A stretch of DNA of 64,000 nt from Mycolicibacterium sp. TUM20985. GTDB lineage: Bacteria; Actinomycetota; Actinomycetes; Mycobacteriales; Mycobacteriaceae. Below, one piece after another: positions 1 through 9,961 of the stretch. A program made the translations under genes and the position numbers. The notes under the pieces were generated by a model. The model was not told the origin of the DNA and searched no databases. It worked only from the letters and a program-made list of their open reading frames with translations. Numbering within the stretch: position 1 is the first letter of the stretch; each line of letters begins with the position of its first letter. The DNA is taken from NCBI RefSeq assembly GCF_030295745.1, contig NZ_AP027291.1, positions 620,001 through 684,000 on the forward strand, in the 5' to 3' direction.

Positions 1-735
1 GAGTGGTCTCCGGAGGTACTGGGCGGTGCGCATCGCCGACCGTCCGAGCCGGAACCGGACGATGGCGGGTGGCGACCGCCTCCTTCGCAGGACGAGCCCC
101 AGCCCCCGGGCCGCCGACGCGCACCCGAACCCGAGTCGGTCCCGGTCTCCGACGGTCGGCAGCCGTGGTCGCCGGTGGACGTTCCCGCACCGCCACCGCC
201 GCCTCCGCCTCCACCGCCACCTCCACCCCCGCCGCCGCCACCGCGTCGAGAGGAGCCGGAACGTGTCGCCAGGCACGCACCGACGGGATCCGGGTGGCAG
301 CCCGTGCCGGCCGAGGGGCAGTACATCCCCGCCGGGGTGCCGGGAAGCAACTGGGCCTCCCCGCCCGTCGTGGAACCGGACGCACCGCCGGCCGCGCCGC
401 CCCCGGCACCGGCCATGACCCCGCCGCCGACCGAGGCGACGAGGCCGGGTCGGCACTACACCGCCGACGTTTCCGATGCCGAAGCGGCGAGGCGAGCCCG
501 CCACTCGGCCGCCGCCGAGGTCGACCCCGGGCGTCGTACCGCCCCGACCCTCGCGACTCCCGCGTCGGCACCGCCGGAGGCCCCGGAGGCGGCGACCGCC
601 CGCCATCGCGGAGCCGACGAGGCAGAAGAATCCGCCGGCCAGCACATTGGCGGCCAGCCGGTCTCGGAGCTCATGGCGCGGTTGCAGGCGAATGCCAGCA
701 CCGGCGGTGGCCGTCGCCGTCGTCGCGAGGAGTGA
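1..735 (+). CDS. C-terminal part of a proline-rich membrane-associated protein (Rv3604c-like), truncated by the window edge
   Basis: The reading frame is open from base 1 and stops at TGA 733-735, so about 244 C-terminal residues are present and the start lies outside the window. The visible part is low-complexity, rich in Pro, Arg, Ala and Glu, with no membrane segment or catalytic motif, and it contains a run of 18 prolines. It looks like a disordered cytoplasmic or envelope tail. Its place directly before an Rv3603c-like gene and panC matches the conserved membrane protein Rv3604c of M. tuberculosis, whose N-terminus carries the folded and membrane part. Function is unknown. The identification rests on synteny and composition, not on a domain seen here. 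Confidence 0.7.
   Translation, partial: EWSPEVLGGAHRRPSEPEPDDGGWRPPPSQDEPQPPGRRRAPEPESVPVSDGRQPWSPVDVPAPPPPPPPPPPPPPPPPPPRREEPERVARHAPTGSGWQPVPAEGQYIPAGVPGSNWASPPVVEPDAPPAAPPPAPAMTPPPTEATRPGRHYTADVSDAEAARRARHSAAAEVDPGRRTAPTLATPASAPPEAPEAATARHRGADEAEESAGQHIGGQPVSELMARLQANASTGGGRRRRREE
190..243 (+). repeat. Run of 18 consecutive proline codons
   Basis: Codons 190-243 are all CCN (CCG, CCA, CCT, CCC mixed) and encode 18 prolines in a row inside the Rv3604c-like gene. Mixed synonymous codons suggest the tract is kept at protein level rather than being recent DNA slippage. Polyproline runs stall ribosomes and normally need EF-P; that consequence is inferred from general knowledge. Confidence 0.9.
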
Positions 736-813
736 GCTAGTCTCGAGCCGACCGTCCGGTACCCGCTCAGCCGGGACCGGAACGCCGGACACGAGCATGC
801 GAGGTCGTCTGCG

Positions 814-1773
814 ATGGTGCAGTCCCCCGGGTACGCCTGGGGTCCCCCCGACGGACTGCGACCGGCCCGACTCACGGTGGGCATCATCTCCGCCGGTCGC
901 GTGGGAACGGCTCTCGGCGTCGCGCTGGAACGCGCCGACCACGTCGTCGTGGCGTGTAGTGCGATCTCCCGGGCGTCGCGCCAGCGAGCCGAACAACGCC
1001 TCCCCGACACTCGGGTGCTCCCCGTTCAGGACGTGGCCGCCCAGGCGGAACTGCTCATCCTGGCGGTCCCCGATGCCGAACTCGCCGGTCTCGTCTCGGG
1101 ATTGGCGGCCACGGGATCGGTGCGGCCGGGCACGATCGTGGTGCACACCTCGGGGGCCAACGGCATCGGCGTGCTGCGCCCGCTGACCGAACTCGGCTGC
1201 ATCCCGCTGGCCATCCATCCGGCGATGACGTTCACCGGTTCGGACGAGGACGTCGCCCGGCTCTCTGGAGCATGCTTCGGCATCACCGCCGCCGACGACG
1301 TCGGTCATGCCGTCGCCCAGTCGCTGGTCCTGGAGATCGGCGGTGAACCGTTCGGAGTCCGTGAGGACGCCCGCGCGCTCTACCACGCCGCGCTCGCCCA
1401 CGGCGGCAACCACGTCACCACCGTCCTGCTCGACGCCGTCGAGGCCTTGCGCGCCGCGCTGCGAGGGCAGGAACTGCTGGGTCAGGAAGTGGTCGGCGAC
1501 GCTCCAGGGGGTATCGCCGAACGCGTCCTCGGACCGCTGGCGCGCGCGTCTCTGGAGAATGCGCTGCAACGCGGGCAGTCGGCGCTCACGGGCCCGGTGG
1601 CCCGCGGCGATGCCGCCGCGGTGACCGCTCACCTACGCGCGCTTGCCGAGGTCGATCCCGAACTCGCGCAGGCATACCGGGCCGATTCCCTGCGCACGGC
1701 ACAACGCGCGCACGCTCCGGCGGCCGTGTTCGCCGCGCTCGACGATCCACCCAACGAAGGAGGTCGTGCGTGA
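814..1773 (+). CDS. Rossmann-fold DUF2520 oxidoreductase-like protein (Rv3603c homologue)
   Basis: The 319-residue protein has an N-terminal dinucleotide-binding Rossmann region ([13 protein letters not shown], about residues 23-35, then a beta-alpha-beta unit) and an alpha-helical C-terminal half of the DUF2520 type, the layout of 6-phosphogluconate-dehydrogenase-like proteins. The substrate is not known. It is the usual mycobacterial partner just before panC and overlaps the panC start by 4 bases (GTGA), so the two are probably translated together, which suggests a role linked to pantothenate synthesis. ATG 814 is preceded by GAGG at 801-804, a good ribosome-binding distance. Possible ketopantoate-reductase-like activity is speculation. 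Confidence 0.85.
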   Translation: MVQSPGYAWGPPDGLRPARLTVGIISAGRVGTALGVALERADHVVVACSAISRASRQRAEQRLPDTRVLPVQDVAAQAELLILAVPDAELAGLVSGLAATGSVRPGTIVVHTSGANGIGVLRPLTELGCIPLAIHPAMTFTGSDEDVARLSGACFGITAADDVGHAVAQSLVLEIGGEPFGVREDARALYHAALAHGGNHVTTVLLDAVEALRAALRGQELLGQEVVGDAPGGIAERVLGPLARASLENALQRGQSALTGPVARGDAAAVTAHLRALAEVDPELAQAYRADSLRTAQRAHAPAAVFAALDDPPNEGGRA

Positions 1774-2714
1774 ACGTCAGGAAACCGCCCGCATTCACCG
1801 CGGGTGAGCTGAACCTCTACACCAAGATCCGGGAGGCGTCCGACGTGGGCCGGGCGCTTCGGACCACGGGGCGACGCGTCGTGCTGGTGCCGACGATGGG
1901 GGCGCTGCACGACGGCCACCTCGCGCTGGTGCGTACCGCGAAGCGGGTACCCGGCGCGGTCGTCGTCGTGTCGATCTTCGTCAACCCCCTGCAGTTCGGC
2001 GCCGGTGAGGACCTCGACGCCTACCCCCGGACACTCGACGATGACCTGGCGCTGCTGCGCACCGAGGGCGTCGAGATCGTGTTCGCGCCGACCGCGTCGG
2101 AGATGTACCCGAACGGGCAGCGGACGACCGTGCACCCCGGACCGCTCGGGGCCGAGCTCGAAGGCCATTCTCGGCCAACGCATTTCGCCGGGATGCTGAC
2201 CGTCGTGTTGAAGCTGCTGCAGATCGTCCGACCGGATCGGGCGTACTTCGGGGAGAAGGACTACCAGCAGCTCGTCCTGGTGCGGCAGATGTCCGACGAT
2301 CTCGACCTCGACGTGAAGGTGATCGGGGTGCCGATCGTCCGCGAAGCCGACGGGTTGGCACTGTCTTCCCGCAACCGATACCTCTCCGAGGCCGACCGCG
2401 AACAGGCGGGGGCATTGTCGGCGGCTCTCCTCGCGGGCATGTACAACGCCTCCCGCGGTACGGCGGAGGCGCTCGATGCCGCCCGCGGCGTGCTCGACGA
2501 GGTGCCCGCGCTCGACGTCGACTACCTGGAGGTGCGGGATCCGTGGCTGGGACCGGCTCCCGCCGAGGGACCGGCCCGGCTGCTGGTGGCCGCGCGACTG
2601 GGCGGCACCCGCCTGCTGGACAACATCGCCATCGACGTGGGCGCGGCAGCGGGTATCGACGGGCATTCCCGCGTCGACTCGGGGCGCAGTCACGAACTGC
2701 CCTGGAGGAACTGA
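1770..2714 (+). CDS. panC: Pantothenate synthetase
   Basis: This 314-residue cytoplasmic enzyme joins pantoate and beta-alanine with ATP to make pantothenate, a coenzyme A precursor. It carries the nucleotidylyltransferase signature [14 protein letters not shown] near residue 45 and the second ATP-binding loop LSSRNRYLS near residue 195. The C-terminus ends WRN, as I recall for M. tuberculosis PanC. The start is GTG 1770, overlapping the preceding stop, with AAGGAGG at 1757-1763. The oddity is downstream: in M. tuberculosis panD, which supplies beta-alanine, lies between panC and coaX. Here only four bases separate the panC stop from the coaX start. Confidence 0.97.
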   Translation: MNVRKPPAFTAGELNLYTKIREASDVGRALRTTGRRVVLVPTMGALHDGHLALVRTAKRVPGAVVVVSIFVNPLQFGAGEDLDAYPRTLDDDLALLRTEGVEIVFAPTASEMYPNGQRTTVHPGPLGAELEGHSRPTHFAGMLTVVLKLLQIVRPDRAYFGEKDYQQLVLVRQMSDDLDLDVKVIGVPIVREADGLALSSRNRYLSEADREQAGALSAALLAGMYNASRGTAEALDAARGVLDEVPALDVDYLEVRDPWLGPAPAEGPARLLVAARLGGTRLLDNIAIDVGAAAGIDGHSRVDSGRSHELPWRN

Positions 2715-2718
2715 CGCC

Positions 2719-3507
2719 GTGCTCCTGGCGATCGACGTCCGCAACACCCATACCGTCGTCGGGTTGATCTCCGGCGCGGGTGATCATGCGAAGGTGTTGC
2801 AGCACTGGCGGATTCGTACCGAGGCCGAAGTCACCGCCGACGAGCTGGCGCTAACCATCGACGGTCTGATCGGTGACGATGCCGAACGGCTCACCGGGGT
2901 GACCGGTCTGTCGACCGTACCGTCGGTGCTCCACGAGATCCGGGTCATGCTGGAGCAGTACTGGTCCTCGGTGCCGCACGTCCTGATCGAGCCGGGTGTG
3001 CGGACGGGCATTCCGCTGCTCGTCGACAACCCGAAGGAGGTCGGCGCCGATCGGATCGTCAACTGCCTGGCCGTCTTCCAGAAGTACGGGACACCGGCGA
3101 TCGTCGTCGACTTCGGTTCGTCCATCGTCGTCGACGTCGTGTCGGCCAAGGGGGAGTTCCTCGGTGGGGCGATCGCGCCGGGCATCCAGGTGTCCTCGGA
3201 TGCGGCGGCGGCACGGTCGGCGGCCCTGCGCCGGGTGGAGTTGACGCGGCCCCGCTCGGTCGTGGGCAAGAACACCGTCGAGTGCATGCAGGCCGGCGCT
3301 GTCTTCGGTTTCGCCGGTCTGGTCGACGGTCTGGTCAGTCGTGTCCGCCAGGACGTCGACGGGTTCGGCGGCAGCGACGTCACGGTGGTGGCCACCGGGC
3401 ACACGGCGCCCCTGCTGCTGCCCGATCTGCGCACCGTGGCGCACTACGACCCGCACCTCACCCTCGACGGGCTGCGTCTGGTGTTCGAGCGCAACCAGAA
3501 GCGCTAA
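2719..3507 (+). CDS. coaX: Type III pantothenate kinase
   Basis: The 262-residue protein matches the mycobacterial CoaX family almost end to end. It has the N-terminal nucleotide-binding loop ([14 protein letters not shown]), the ADRIVNCLA segment, the conserved VDFGSS motif near residue 133 and the [11 protein letters not shown] segment of the ASKHA fold near the C-terminus. Type III kinases phosphorylate pantothenate and need a monovalent cation. In mycobacteria CoaA is generally held to be the active kinase and CoaX is suspected of being inactive or conditional, so the catalytic role should be stated cautiously. GTG 2719 is chosen because it gives the family N-terminus; a longer upstream reading frame runs through panC and is not real. 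Confidence 0.95.
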   Translation: MLLAIDVRNTHTVVGLISGAGDHAKVLQHWRIRTEAEVTADELALTIDGLIGDDAERLTGVTGLSTVPSVLHEIRVMLEQYWSSVPHVLIEPGVRTGIPLLVDNPKEVGADRIVNCLAVFQKYGTPAIVVDFGSSIVVDVVSAKGEFLGGAIAPGIQVSSDAAAARSAALRRVELTRPRSVVGKNTVECMQAGAVFGFAGLVDGLVSRVRQDVDGFGGSDVTVVATGHTAPLLLPDLRTVAHYDPHLTLDGLRLVFERNQKR

Positions 3508-3540
3508 CCCCTCCCCCCTCCGCGATTTCGCGCGTTCCTG

Positions 3541-3569
3541 TTGACGTGTGGCTCGGCCGGGAGAATCAT
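3541..3569 (+). promoter_or_regulatory. Candidate promoter of the choline/betaine operon
   Basis: TTGACG at 3541-3546 is followed by a 17-base spacer and AATCAT at 3564-3569 (4 of 6 matches to TATAAT). It lies in the gap between coaX and the dimethylglycine oxidase gene, and the expected transcription start falls at the edge of the tandem repeat that follows. Assignment is by eye. Confidence 0.5.
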
Positions 3570-3571
3570 GT

Positions 3572-3607
3572 GTTGCGTACTGCGCACCGAGTTGCGCACT
3601 ATGCAAC
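3572..3607 (+). promoter_or_regulatory. Tandem operator-like repeat before the choline/betaine operon
   Basis: Two near-identical 14-mers, TTGCGTACTGCGCA (3573-3586) and TTGCGCACTATGCA (3592-3605), repeat with a 19-base period. Each is an imperfect palindrome, and the whole block is bounded by GTTGC and GCAAC. It sits just downstream of the -10 element, where a bound protein would block transcription. The IclR-family regulator encoded by the last gene of the operon is the natural candidate to bind it; that link is inference. Confidence 0.5.
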
Positions 3608-3621
3608 AGTCGGAGGATCTC

Positions 3622-6084
3622 TTGGCAGCCCCCAAGGTCGTCGTCATCGGTGCGGGAATCGTCGGTAGCTCGTTGGCGGACGAACTCACGTCCCGAGGTT
3701 GGACCGACGTCACCGTGCTGGATCGCGGCCCGTTGTTCGCCACCGGTGGGTCGACGTCGCACGCGCCCGGATTGGTGTTCCAGACGAATCCGTCCAAGAC
3801 CATGTCGGAGTTCGCGAAGTACACGGTCGAGAAGTTCGGCGGTCTTCATCACCCCGGCGGCTGGGCGTTCAACCCGACCGGCGGGCTGGAGGTCGCCTCG
3901 ACGCCGGAGCGCTGGGCCGACCTGCACCGCAAGGCCGGCTGGGCCCAATCGTGGGGCATCCCTGGCGAACTGCTCACCCCGGGCCGCTGCGCCGAACTGC
4001 ACCCGCTGCTGGACGCCGACCGCATCCTCGGCGGCTTCCACACGCCGTCGGACGGGTTGGTGAAGGCGCTGCGGGCGGTCGAGGCGCAGGCGCAGGCGGC
4101 GACCGCCCGCGGTGCGACGTTCCGCCCGCACACCGAGGTGCTTGGCATCGTCGACGACGGGCGGAAGGTGACCGGTGTCCAGACCGCCGACGGTGTCATC
4201 GCCGCCGACGTCGTCGTGTGCTGCGCCGGATTCTGGGGCGCTCGGTTGGCCAAGCAGGTCGGCCTCGTCGTGCCGCTGGTGCCGATGGCCCACCAGTACG
4301 CGACGACGGGCCGCATCGAACCCCTCGTGGGCCGCAACACCGAGGTGGCCGAGGCCGGGTTGCCCATTCTGCGGCACCAGGACCAGGATCTGTACTTCCG
4401 CGAGCACGTCGACCGGATCGGCATCGGCTACTACGGACACGAGCCGATGCCCGTCGATTTGTCGACGTTGGCCGCCGACACCGCGGGCGAGCAGATGCCC
4501 TCGATGCTGCCGTTCACCGACGAGGACTTCGCCCCCGCCTGGCGCGAGTCGCTGAAATTGCTTCCCGTTCTGGGTGATTCGAAGATCGAGCAGGGTTTCA
4601 ACGGCATCTTCTCGTTCACGCCCGACGGCTTCTCGATCATGGGTGAGCACCGCGAACTGAGCGGCTTCTGGGTAGCCGAGGCGGTCTGGGTCACGCACTC
4701 GGCGGGTGTCGCGAAGGCCACCGCGGAGTGGATCATCGACGGTGCTCCCGGCACCGACGTCCACGAGTGCGACCTCTACCGCTTCGAAGACGTCGCCCGC
4801 AGCGACGAGTTCATCATGACCACCAGCTCGCAGGCCTTCGTCGAGGTGTACGACATCGTCCACCCGCACCAGTTCCGCGAGGCGTTGCGCGGTCTTCGCA
4901 CCAGCCCGTTCTACCCGCGTCAGCAGCAGCTCGGCGCGTTCTTCTTCGAGGGTGGCGGTTGGGAACGCCCCGCCTGGTATGAAGCCAATGCCCCTCTCGC
5001 CCAACGCCTCAAGGGTGAGGGTCTGGCCTTCCCGGAACGCGACGAGTGGTCGGCGAAGTTCTGGTCGCCGATCTCGATCGCCGAGGCGCACTGGACCCGC
5101 CAGCGTGTCGCGATGTACGACATGACACCCCTGACCCGCTACGAGGTCGCCGGCCGCGGCGCCGTCGGGCTGCTGCAGCGGCTCACCACCAACAACGTCG
5201 ACAAGAGCATCGGCTCCGTCACCTACACCATGCTGCTCGACGAAACAGGGTGCGTACGAAGCGATCTCACCGTCGCCCGCCTCGCCGCCAACCGCTTCCA
5301 GGTCGGGGCCAACGGCCCGATGGACTTCGACTGGATCACCCGCCACCTGCCCGACGACGGCAGCGTGACCGTTCGTGACATCACCGGCGCGACGTGCTGT
5401 GTTGGCGTCTGGGGACCCGCGGCGCGCGAGCTGGTGCAGCCACTGTGCCATGACGACCTGTCGCACGGCGGGTTCAAGTACTTCCGTGCCCTCGCCACTC
5501 ATCTCGGCGCGATCCCCGTGACCATGATGCGGGTGTCCTACGTCGGCGAACTCGGTTGGGAGATCTACGCCGACGCCGCTTACGGTGCGGCGCTGTGGGA
5601 TCTGCTGTGGTCGGCGGGCCAAGAGCACGGCGTGATCGCGGCGGGCCGAATCGCATTCAACAGCCTTCGGATCGAGAAGGCGTACCGGTCCTGGGGCACC
5701 GACATGACGGCCGAGCACCAGCCCGCGTCGGCGGGCCTCGACTTCGCCGTCCGGATGGCCAAGGACGACTTCGTCGGCAAGGCGGCGCTGGAGCAGGCAC
5801 AGCCGCCGTCGAAGACGTTGCGCAGCATCGTGTTCCACGATCCGACGGCGGTGGTGCTCGGCAAGGAGCCGGTATACCTGGCCAACGACGAGGGCAGCTG
5901 CGTCGGATACGTGACCAGCGCCGCCTACTCGGCCACGGTCGGGCGGTGCATCGCCTATGCCTGGCTGCCAACGGCCACGGCACCCGGTGACGTCGTCGCC
6001 GTCGACTACCGCGGAAGCCGCTACGGCGCAACGGTCCACGAGGAGCCGGTGGTGGATCCCGAGATGACGAGGATCAGGCGATGA
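3622..6084 (+). CDS. Dimethylglycine oxidase (FAD and tetrahydrofolate, two-module)
   Basis: The protein oxidises dimethylglycine to sarcosine at an N-terminal FAD module and passes the released one-carbon unit to tetrahydrofolate in a C-terminal GcvT-like module. The N-terminus has the Rossmann motif [11 protein letters not shown] (about residues 8-17) and the segment [20 protein letters not shown], which closely resembles Arthrobacter globiformis dimethylglycine oxidase (about 830 residues) as I remember it. An FAO_M-like linker follows, then the aminomethyltransferase part with [18 protein letters not shown] and GELGWEIY. I prefer the TTG start at 3622 (820 residues): GGAGG at 3612-3616 is well spaced from it, while ATG 3601 lies inside the operator-like repeat. 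It is the first gene of the operon and overlaps the next by ATGA. Confidence 0.9.
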   Translation: MAAPKVVVIGAGIVGSSLADELTSRGWTDVTVLDRGPLFATGGSTSHAPGLVFQTNPSKTMSEFAKYTVEKFGGLHHPGGWAFNPTGGLEVASTPERWADLHRKAGWAQSWGIPGELLTPGRCAELHPLLDADRILGGFHTPSDGLVKALRAVEAQAQAATARGATFRPHTEVLGIVDDGRKVTGVQTADGVIAADVVVCCAGFWGARLAKQVGLVVPLVPMAHQYATTGRIEPLVGRNTEVAEAGLPILRHQDQDLYFREHVDRIGIGYYGHEPMPVDLSTLAADTAGEQMPSMLPFTDEDFAPAWRESLKLLPVLGDSKIEQGFNGIFSFTPDGFSIMGEHRELSGFWVAEAVWVTHSAGVAKATAEWIIDGAPGTDVHECDLYRFEDVARSDEFIMTTSSQAFVEVYDIVHPHQFREALRGLRTSPFYPRQQQLGAFFFEGGGWERPAWYEANAPLAQRLKGEGLAFPERDEWSAKFWSPISIAEAHWTRQRVAMYDMTPLTRYEVAGRGAVGLLQRLTTNNVDKSIGSVTYTMLLDETGCVRSDLTVARLAANRFQVGANGPMDFDWITRHLPDDGSVTVRDITGATCCVGVWGPAARELVQPLCHDDLSHGGFKYFRALATHLGAIPVTMMRVSYVGELGWEIYADAAYGAALWDLLWSAGQEHGVIAAGRIAFNSLRIEKAYRSWGTDMTAEHQPASAGLDFAVRMAKDDFVGKAALEQAQPPSKTLRSIVFHDPTAVVLGKEPVYLANDEGSCVGYVTSAAYSATVGRCIAYAWLPTATAPGDVVAVDYRGSRYGATVHEEPVVDPEMTRIRR

Positions 6085-7214
6085 ACTACGACGTCATCGT
6101 GGTCGGGCTCGGCGGGATGGGAAGCGCTGCGGCCTACCACCTGGCCGCCCGCGGTCAGCGGGTCCTCGGCCTGGAGAAGTTCACCCCGGCCCACGACAAG
6201 GGGTCCAGCCACGGCGGCTCACGCATCATCCGGCAGTCCTACTTCGAGGACCCGGCCTACGTTCCGTTGCTGCTGCGTGCCTACGAACTGTGGGAGATGC
6301 TCGCCAAGGAGTCGGACCGTGAGGTGTACCGGATCACCGGTGGCCTGTTCAGCGGTCCGCCCGACTGCCTGACCGTAGCCGGCAGTCGGCGCGCCGCCGA
6401 GCAGTGGTCGCTACCGCACGACGTGCTCGATGCCCACCAGGTGAGCACCCGCTTCCCGAACTTCACGCTGCAGCCGGGTGACATCGCGGTCTACGAGGCC
6501 ATGGCGGGGTTCGCGCGACCGGAGCTGACGGTGCAGGCGCACATCGACCTGGCGATTCGCGAGGGTGCGACGCTGAACTTCGGCGAGCAGGTCCTCGAGT
6601 GGACGGAGACCGCAGGCGGCGTGCGGGTCACCACCGACCGCGGCAGCTACACCGCGGGCCAGGTCGTGATCTGCCCGGGGGCATGGGCGCCGCAGCTCCT
6701 CGCCGAGTTCGGCATCCCGATCACCGTCGAGCGCCAGGTGCTGTACTGGCTCGATCCCGTCGGGGGAACGGCAGCCTTCGAGAACCAACCGATCTTCATC
6801 GACGAGAACGCCGCGGGCATGCAGGTTTACGGCTTTCCGGCGATCGACGGGCCGGCGGGCGGTGTGAAGGTGGCGTTCTTCCGCAAGGGCATCGTCTGCA
6901 CACCCGAGACGATCGACCGCGAGGTGCATCCCGACGAGATCGCCGAGATGCGCACGCGGGTCGCCGACCTGCTGCCGGCCCTCGATGGACCCTGCTTGCA
7001 CTCCGCCACCTGCATGTACTCCAACACGCCCGATGAGCACTTCGTCATCGCCAGGCATCCGGATTCGACGAATGTCACCGTGGCGTGCGGATTCTCCGGC
7101 CACGGCTTCAAGTTCGTCCCCGTGGTCGGTGAGATTCTGGCGGACCTGGCGATGACCGGCACCACCGAACACCCCATAGCTCTCTTCGACCCACGGAGGC
7201 TGGTGACGCCATGA
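6081..7214 (+). CDS. solA: Monomeric sarcosine oxidase / N-methyl amino acid oxidase family
   Basis: The 377-residue flavoenzyme belongs to the monomeric sarcosine oxidase and N-methyltryptophan oxidase family. It has the FAD motif [17 protein letters not shown] at residues 5-21, the family signature [11 protein letters not shown] at 41-51, and [12 protein letters not shown] with Cys311 in the position of the covalent-flavin cysteine of bacterial sarcosine oxidase. [10 protein letters not shown] near the end is also typical. In this operon it would take sarcosine, the product of the upstream enzyme, to glycine, formaldehyde and hydrogen peroxide. The substrate is inferred from context; other N-methyl amino acids are possible. 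Its ATG overlaps the upstream stop by 4 bases. Confidence 0.88.
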   Translation: MNYDVIVVGLGGMGSAAAYHLAARGQRVLGLEKFTPAHDKGSSHGGSRIIRQSYFEDPAYVPLLLRAYELWEMLAKESDREVYRITGGLFSGPPDCLTVAGSRRAAEQWSLPHDVLDAHQVSTRFPNFTLQPGDIAVYEAMAGFARPELTVQAHIDLAIREGATLNFGEQVLEWTETAGGVRVTTDRGSYTAGQVVICPGAWAPQLLAEFGIPITVERQVLYWLDPVGGTAAFENQPIFIDENAAGMQVYGFPAIDGPAGGVKVAFFRKGIVCTPETIDREVHPDEIAEMRTRVADLLPALDGPCLHSATCMYSNTPDEHFVIARHPDSTNVTVACGFSGHGFKFVPVVGEILADLAMTGTTEHPIALFDPRRLVTP

Positions 7215-8428
7215 CGGGCTCCCTCCCACCCCTGCTCGTACCGGACGTTACCGAGAGCCCCGCGCTCATAGCCACACTCGGCGGCGACTTCTACACCAGT
7301 GCAACGATATTCGAAGCCGAGCAGGAGCAGATCTTCGAGAGCATGTGGTTCTGTGCCGCCAGGTCCGCTGAACTCGCCAAACCCGGACAGTTCAAGACCG
7401 TCCAGGTGGGCCGAGAGAGCGTGCTGGTGGTCCGCGGCCGCGACGGGGCGTTGCGCGCCTTCCTCAACGTGTGCCGCCACCGCGGGGCGACGCTGTGCAC
7501 CGAATCCTCCGGCGAGGTCAAGCGAAGTCTGCAGTGCCCGTACCACGCCTGGACCTACGCGCTCGACGGCAAACTCATCGCGGCACCCAACCTGGCGTCG
7601 TTGAAGGATGCTGCGGGTGAGGGCATCGACCGCTACCGCTACGGCTTGGTGCCCGTCGCGCTGACCGAATGGCTCGGTTACGCCTGGGTCTGCCTGGCCG
7701 ACGACCCGCCGTCGTTCGCCGCCGAGGTCGTGGGGGAGGCCACCCGCCGGCTCGGTGATCCCGCCGCCATCGACCACTACGCCATCGATGAGCTGACCGT
7801 CGGTCGCCGGATGGTCTACGACGTGGCCGCAAATTGGAAGTTGATCGTCGAGAACTTCATGGAGTGCTATCACTGCGCCACCATTCACCCCGAACTCACC
7901 GAGGTGCTCCCCGAGTTCGCCAAGGGACTGGCCGCGCAGTACTACGTCGGCCATGGCGCTGAGTTCGGCTCGGAGGTCACGGGTTTCACCATCGACGGGA
8001 GCGCCGGTTTCGACGTCCTACCCGGTGTCACCGAGGACCAGGACCGGCGGTACTACGCCGTCACCGTCAAGCCGACGGTGTTCATCAACTTGGTGCCCGA
8101 CCACATCATCTTCCACCGGATGTATCCGATGGCTCCCGACCGCACCATCGTCGAATGCGACTGGCTCTACACGCCGGAAGTGGTGGAGCAGGGTCGCGAC
8201 GTGTCCCGCTCGGTCGAGCTGTTCCACCGGGTCAACGAGCAGGACTTCGCCGCGTGTGAACGCACCCAGCCCGCAATGTCGTCACGCGCCTATCGCAACG
8301 GCGGTGTACTCGTTCCTTCCGAACACCACATCGGGGAGTTCCACGAGTGGGTAGTGTCCCGAGTCGGCGCCCGGAGCCGCCCCGGCGGCGACATCGGGCT
8401 TGGGCCCCACGCCAGCGACGGGAGGTGA
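7211..8428 (+). CDS. Rieske non-haem iron oxygenase, probable glycine betaine monooxygenase
   Basis: This 405-residue oxygenase alpha subunit has a Rieske [2Fe-2S] site (Cys88-x-His90 and Cys109-x2-His112) and the mononuclear iron motif [20 protein letters not shown] with His221 and His226. That is the architecture of choline monooxygenase, GbcA and carnitine oxygenases. Between a choline-to-betaine pair and a dimethylglycine oxidase, the missing step is betaine demethylation to dimethylglycine, which this enzyme would perform like GbcA. No ferredoxin reductase partner (GbcB type) is encoded in the operon, so electrons must come from elsewhere. Start ATG 7211 overlaps the previous stop. The substrate is inferred from context. 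Confidence 0.82.
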   Translation: MTGSLPPLLVPDVTESPALIATLGGDFYTSATIFEAEQEQIFESMWFCAARSAELAKPGQFKTVQVGRESVLVVRGRDGALRAFLNVCRHRGATLCTESSGEVKRSLQCPYHAWTYALDGKLIAAPNLASLKDAAGEGIDRYRYGLVPVALTEWLGYAWVCLADDPPSFAAEVVGEATRRLGDPAAIDHYAIDELTVGRRMVYDVAANWKLIVENFMECYHCATIHPELTEVLPEFAKGLAAQYYVGHGAEFGSEVTGFTIDGSAGFDVLPGVTEDQDRRYYAVTVKPTVFINLVPDHIIFHRMYPMAPDRTIVECDWLYTPEVVEQGRDVSRSVELFHRVNEQDFAACERTQPAMSSRAYRNGGVLVPSEHHIGEFHEWVVSRVGARSRPGGDIGLGPHASDGR

Positions 8429-8431
8429 CAT

Positions 8432-9925
8432 GTGAACGGTGAGCCCGACCTCTACATCGGTGGTCGGTGGCGTCATGCGTCCGATGGCGGAACGCGGGAC
8501 ATCGTCAACCCGGCCGACGGCAGCGTGGCCGCCGTCGTCGACGAGGCGACCGATACCGACGCCCGTGATGCCGTCGGTGCCGCCCGCGCGGCCTTCGACG
8601 AGGGATCATGGCCCGCGACGCCGGTCGCCGAACGGTCGGCCCTGCTAGACCGGATCGCCGACCTACTCCAGCGCGACAAGGAGAAGCTCGCTTCACTGGA
8701 GACCCGCGACACCGGAAAGACCCTGGTGGAGAGCAGGATCGACATCGACGACGTCACGTCGGTGTTCCGCTACTACGCCAAGCTGGTGGGGGTCGAGGCG
8801 GACCGGGTCATCGACGTCGGCGACGCGACCATCATCAGTCGCGTCGTCCGCGAACCCATTGGCGTCTGCGTACTCATCGCGCCGTGGAACTATCCGCTGT
8901 TGCAGATGTCCTGGAAGGTCGCGCCCGCCCTCGGCGCGGGTTGCACGATGGTCGCCAAGCCCAGCGAGGTCACACCGCTGTCCACCATCGCGTTCGTCCA
9001 CCTGCTCGAGGAGGCCGGTGTTCCCGGTGGCGTGGTCAACCTCGTGCAGGGCAGCGGCGCCGCGCTCGGAGCGGCGTTGACCGACGACGGGCGCGTCGAC
9101 TTCATCTCGTTCACCGGCGGGTTGGCCACCGGACGCACCATCACCAGGGTCGCGGCCGAACACGTCACCAAGGTTGCCGTGGAATTGGGCGGCAAGAACC
9201 CGCACATCGTCTTCGCCGACATCGGCACCGGAGATGCGTGGGACGCCTCCGTCGACCAGGTGCTGACCGGTGTCTTCCTGCACTCCGGGCAGGTGTGCTC
9301 GGCGGGCACCCGGCTGATCGTCGAGGAGTCGATCGCCGACGACTTCGTCGCGGCGTTGGTCGGCCGCGCCGAGAAGATCCGGATGGGCGACGGTATGGAT
9401 CCCGCCAGCGAGACTGGACCGCTGGTATCCGAACAGCACCGCGCCAAGGTGGAAGCACATGTGGCGGCGGCTATCTCGGAGGGGGCAACGCTCGTCACCG
9501 GCGGCTCGCGACCCACCGACGCCGCGCTCGAGAAGGGCAGTTTCTATCTGCCAACGATCTTCGATCGGTGCGACCGATCGATGGGGATCGTCCAGGAGGA
9601 GACCTTCGGACCGATCCTGACCGTGGAGCGATTCACGGACGAAGCCGAGGCGATCAGGCTCGGCAACGACACGGAGTACGGTCTCGCGGCGGGCGTTCGT
9701 ACGTCCGATCCGGCGCGGGGCGAACGTGTGGTGCGCGCGTTGCGGCACGGCACGGTGTGGCTGAACGACTTCGGTTACTACACCGCGGCAGCGGAGTGGG
9801 GCGGGTTCGGGAAGTCTGGTAATGGTCGCGAGCTAGGACCCACTGGTCTCGCGGAATACCAAGAGCTAAAACATATCTGGCAAAACACCGCGCCGAAACC
9901 CGCAGGCTGGTTCAAAGGTGAATGA
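8432..9925 (+). CDS. betB: Betaine aldehyde dehydrogenase
   Basis: The 497-residue NAD(P)-dependent aldehyde dehydrogenase has all the superfamily landmarks: the oxyanion PWNYP motif at 151-155, the cofactor loop FTGG at 227-230, the general base Glu251 in ELGGK and the catalytic Cys289 in FLHSGQVCSAG. Close similarity in layout to BetB and its position in the operon support oxidation of betaine aldehyde to glycine betaine. GTG 8432 follows GGAGG at 8421-8425 with six bases between, and lies three bases after the preceding stop. If the GMC enzyme of the operon performs both oxidations, as choline oxidases do, BetB would act as an aldehyde scavenger. Confidence 0.88.
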   Translation: MNGEPDLYIGGRWRHASDGGTRDIVNPADGSVAAVVDEATDTDARDAVGAARAAFDEGSWPATPVAERSALLDRIADLLQRDKEKLASLETRDTGKTLVESRIDIDDVTSVFRYYAKLVGVEADRVIDVGDATIISRVVREPIGVCVLIAPWNYPLLQMSWKVAPALGAGCTMVAKPSEVTPLSTIAFVHLLEEAGVPGGVVNLVQGSGAALGAALTDDGRVDFISFTGGLATGRTITRVAAEHVTKVAVELGGKNPHIVFADIGTGDAWDASVDQVLTGVFLHSGQVCSAGTRLIVEESIADDFVAALVGRAEKIRMGDGMDPASETGPLVSEQHRAKVEAHVAAAISEGATLVTGGSRPTDAALEKGSFYLPTIFDRCDRSMGIVQEETFGPILTVERFTDEAEAIRLGNDTEYGLAAGVRTSDPARGERVVRALRHGTVWLNDFGYYTAAAEWGGFGKSGNGRELGPTGLAEYQELKHIWQNTAPKPAGWFKGE

Positions 9926-9961
9926 CCTGCCGCGGCGAGCACGTTCAGGAAGGACCGCGTC

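Noticed and set aside
3601..3621. ATG 3601 as start of dimethylglycine oxidase
   Set aside because: It lies within the operator-like repeat and has no ribosome-binding site; TTG 3622 follows GGAGG and gives the family N-terminus.
2851..6039. Very long open frame on the minus strand opposite coaX and the dimethylglycine oxidase gene
   Set aside because: It is antisense to two clear genes, has no family resemblance, and is expected from high third-position GC.
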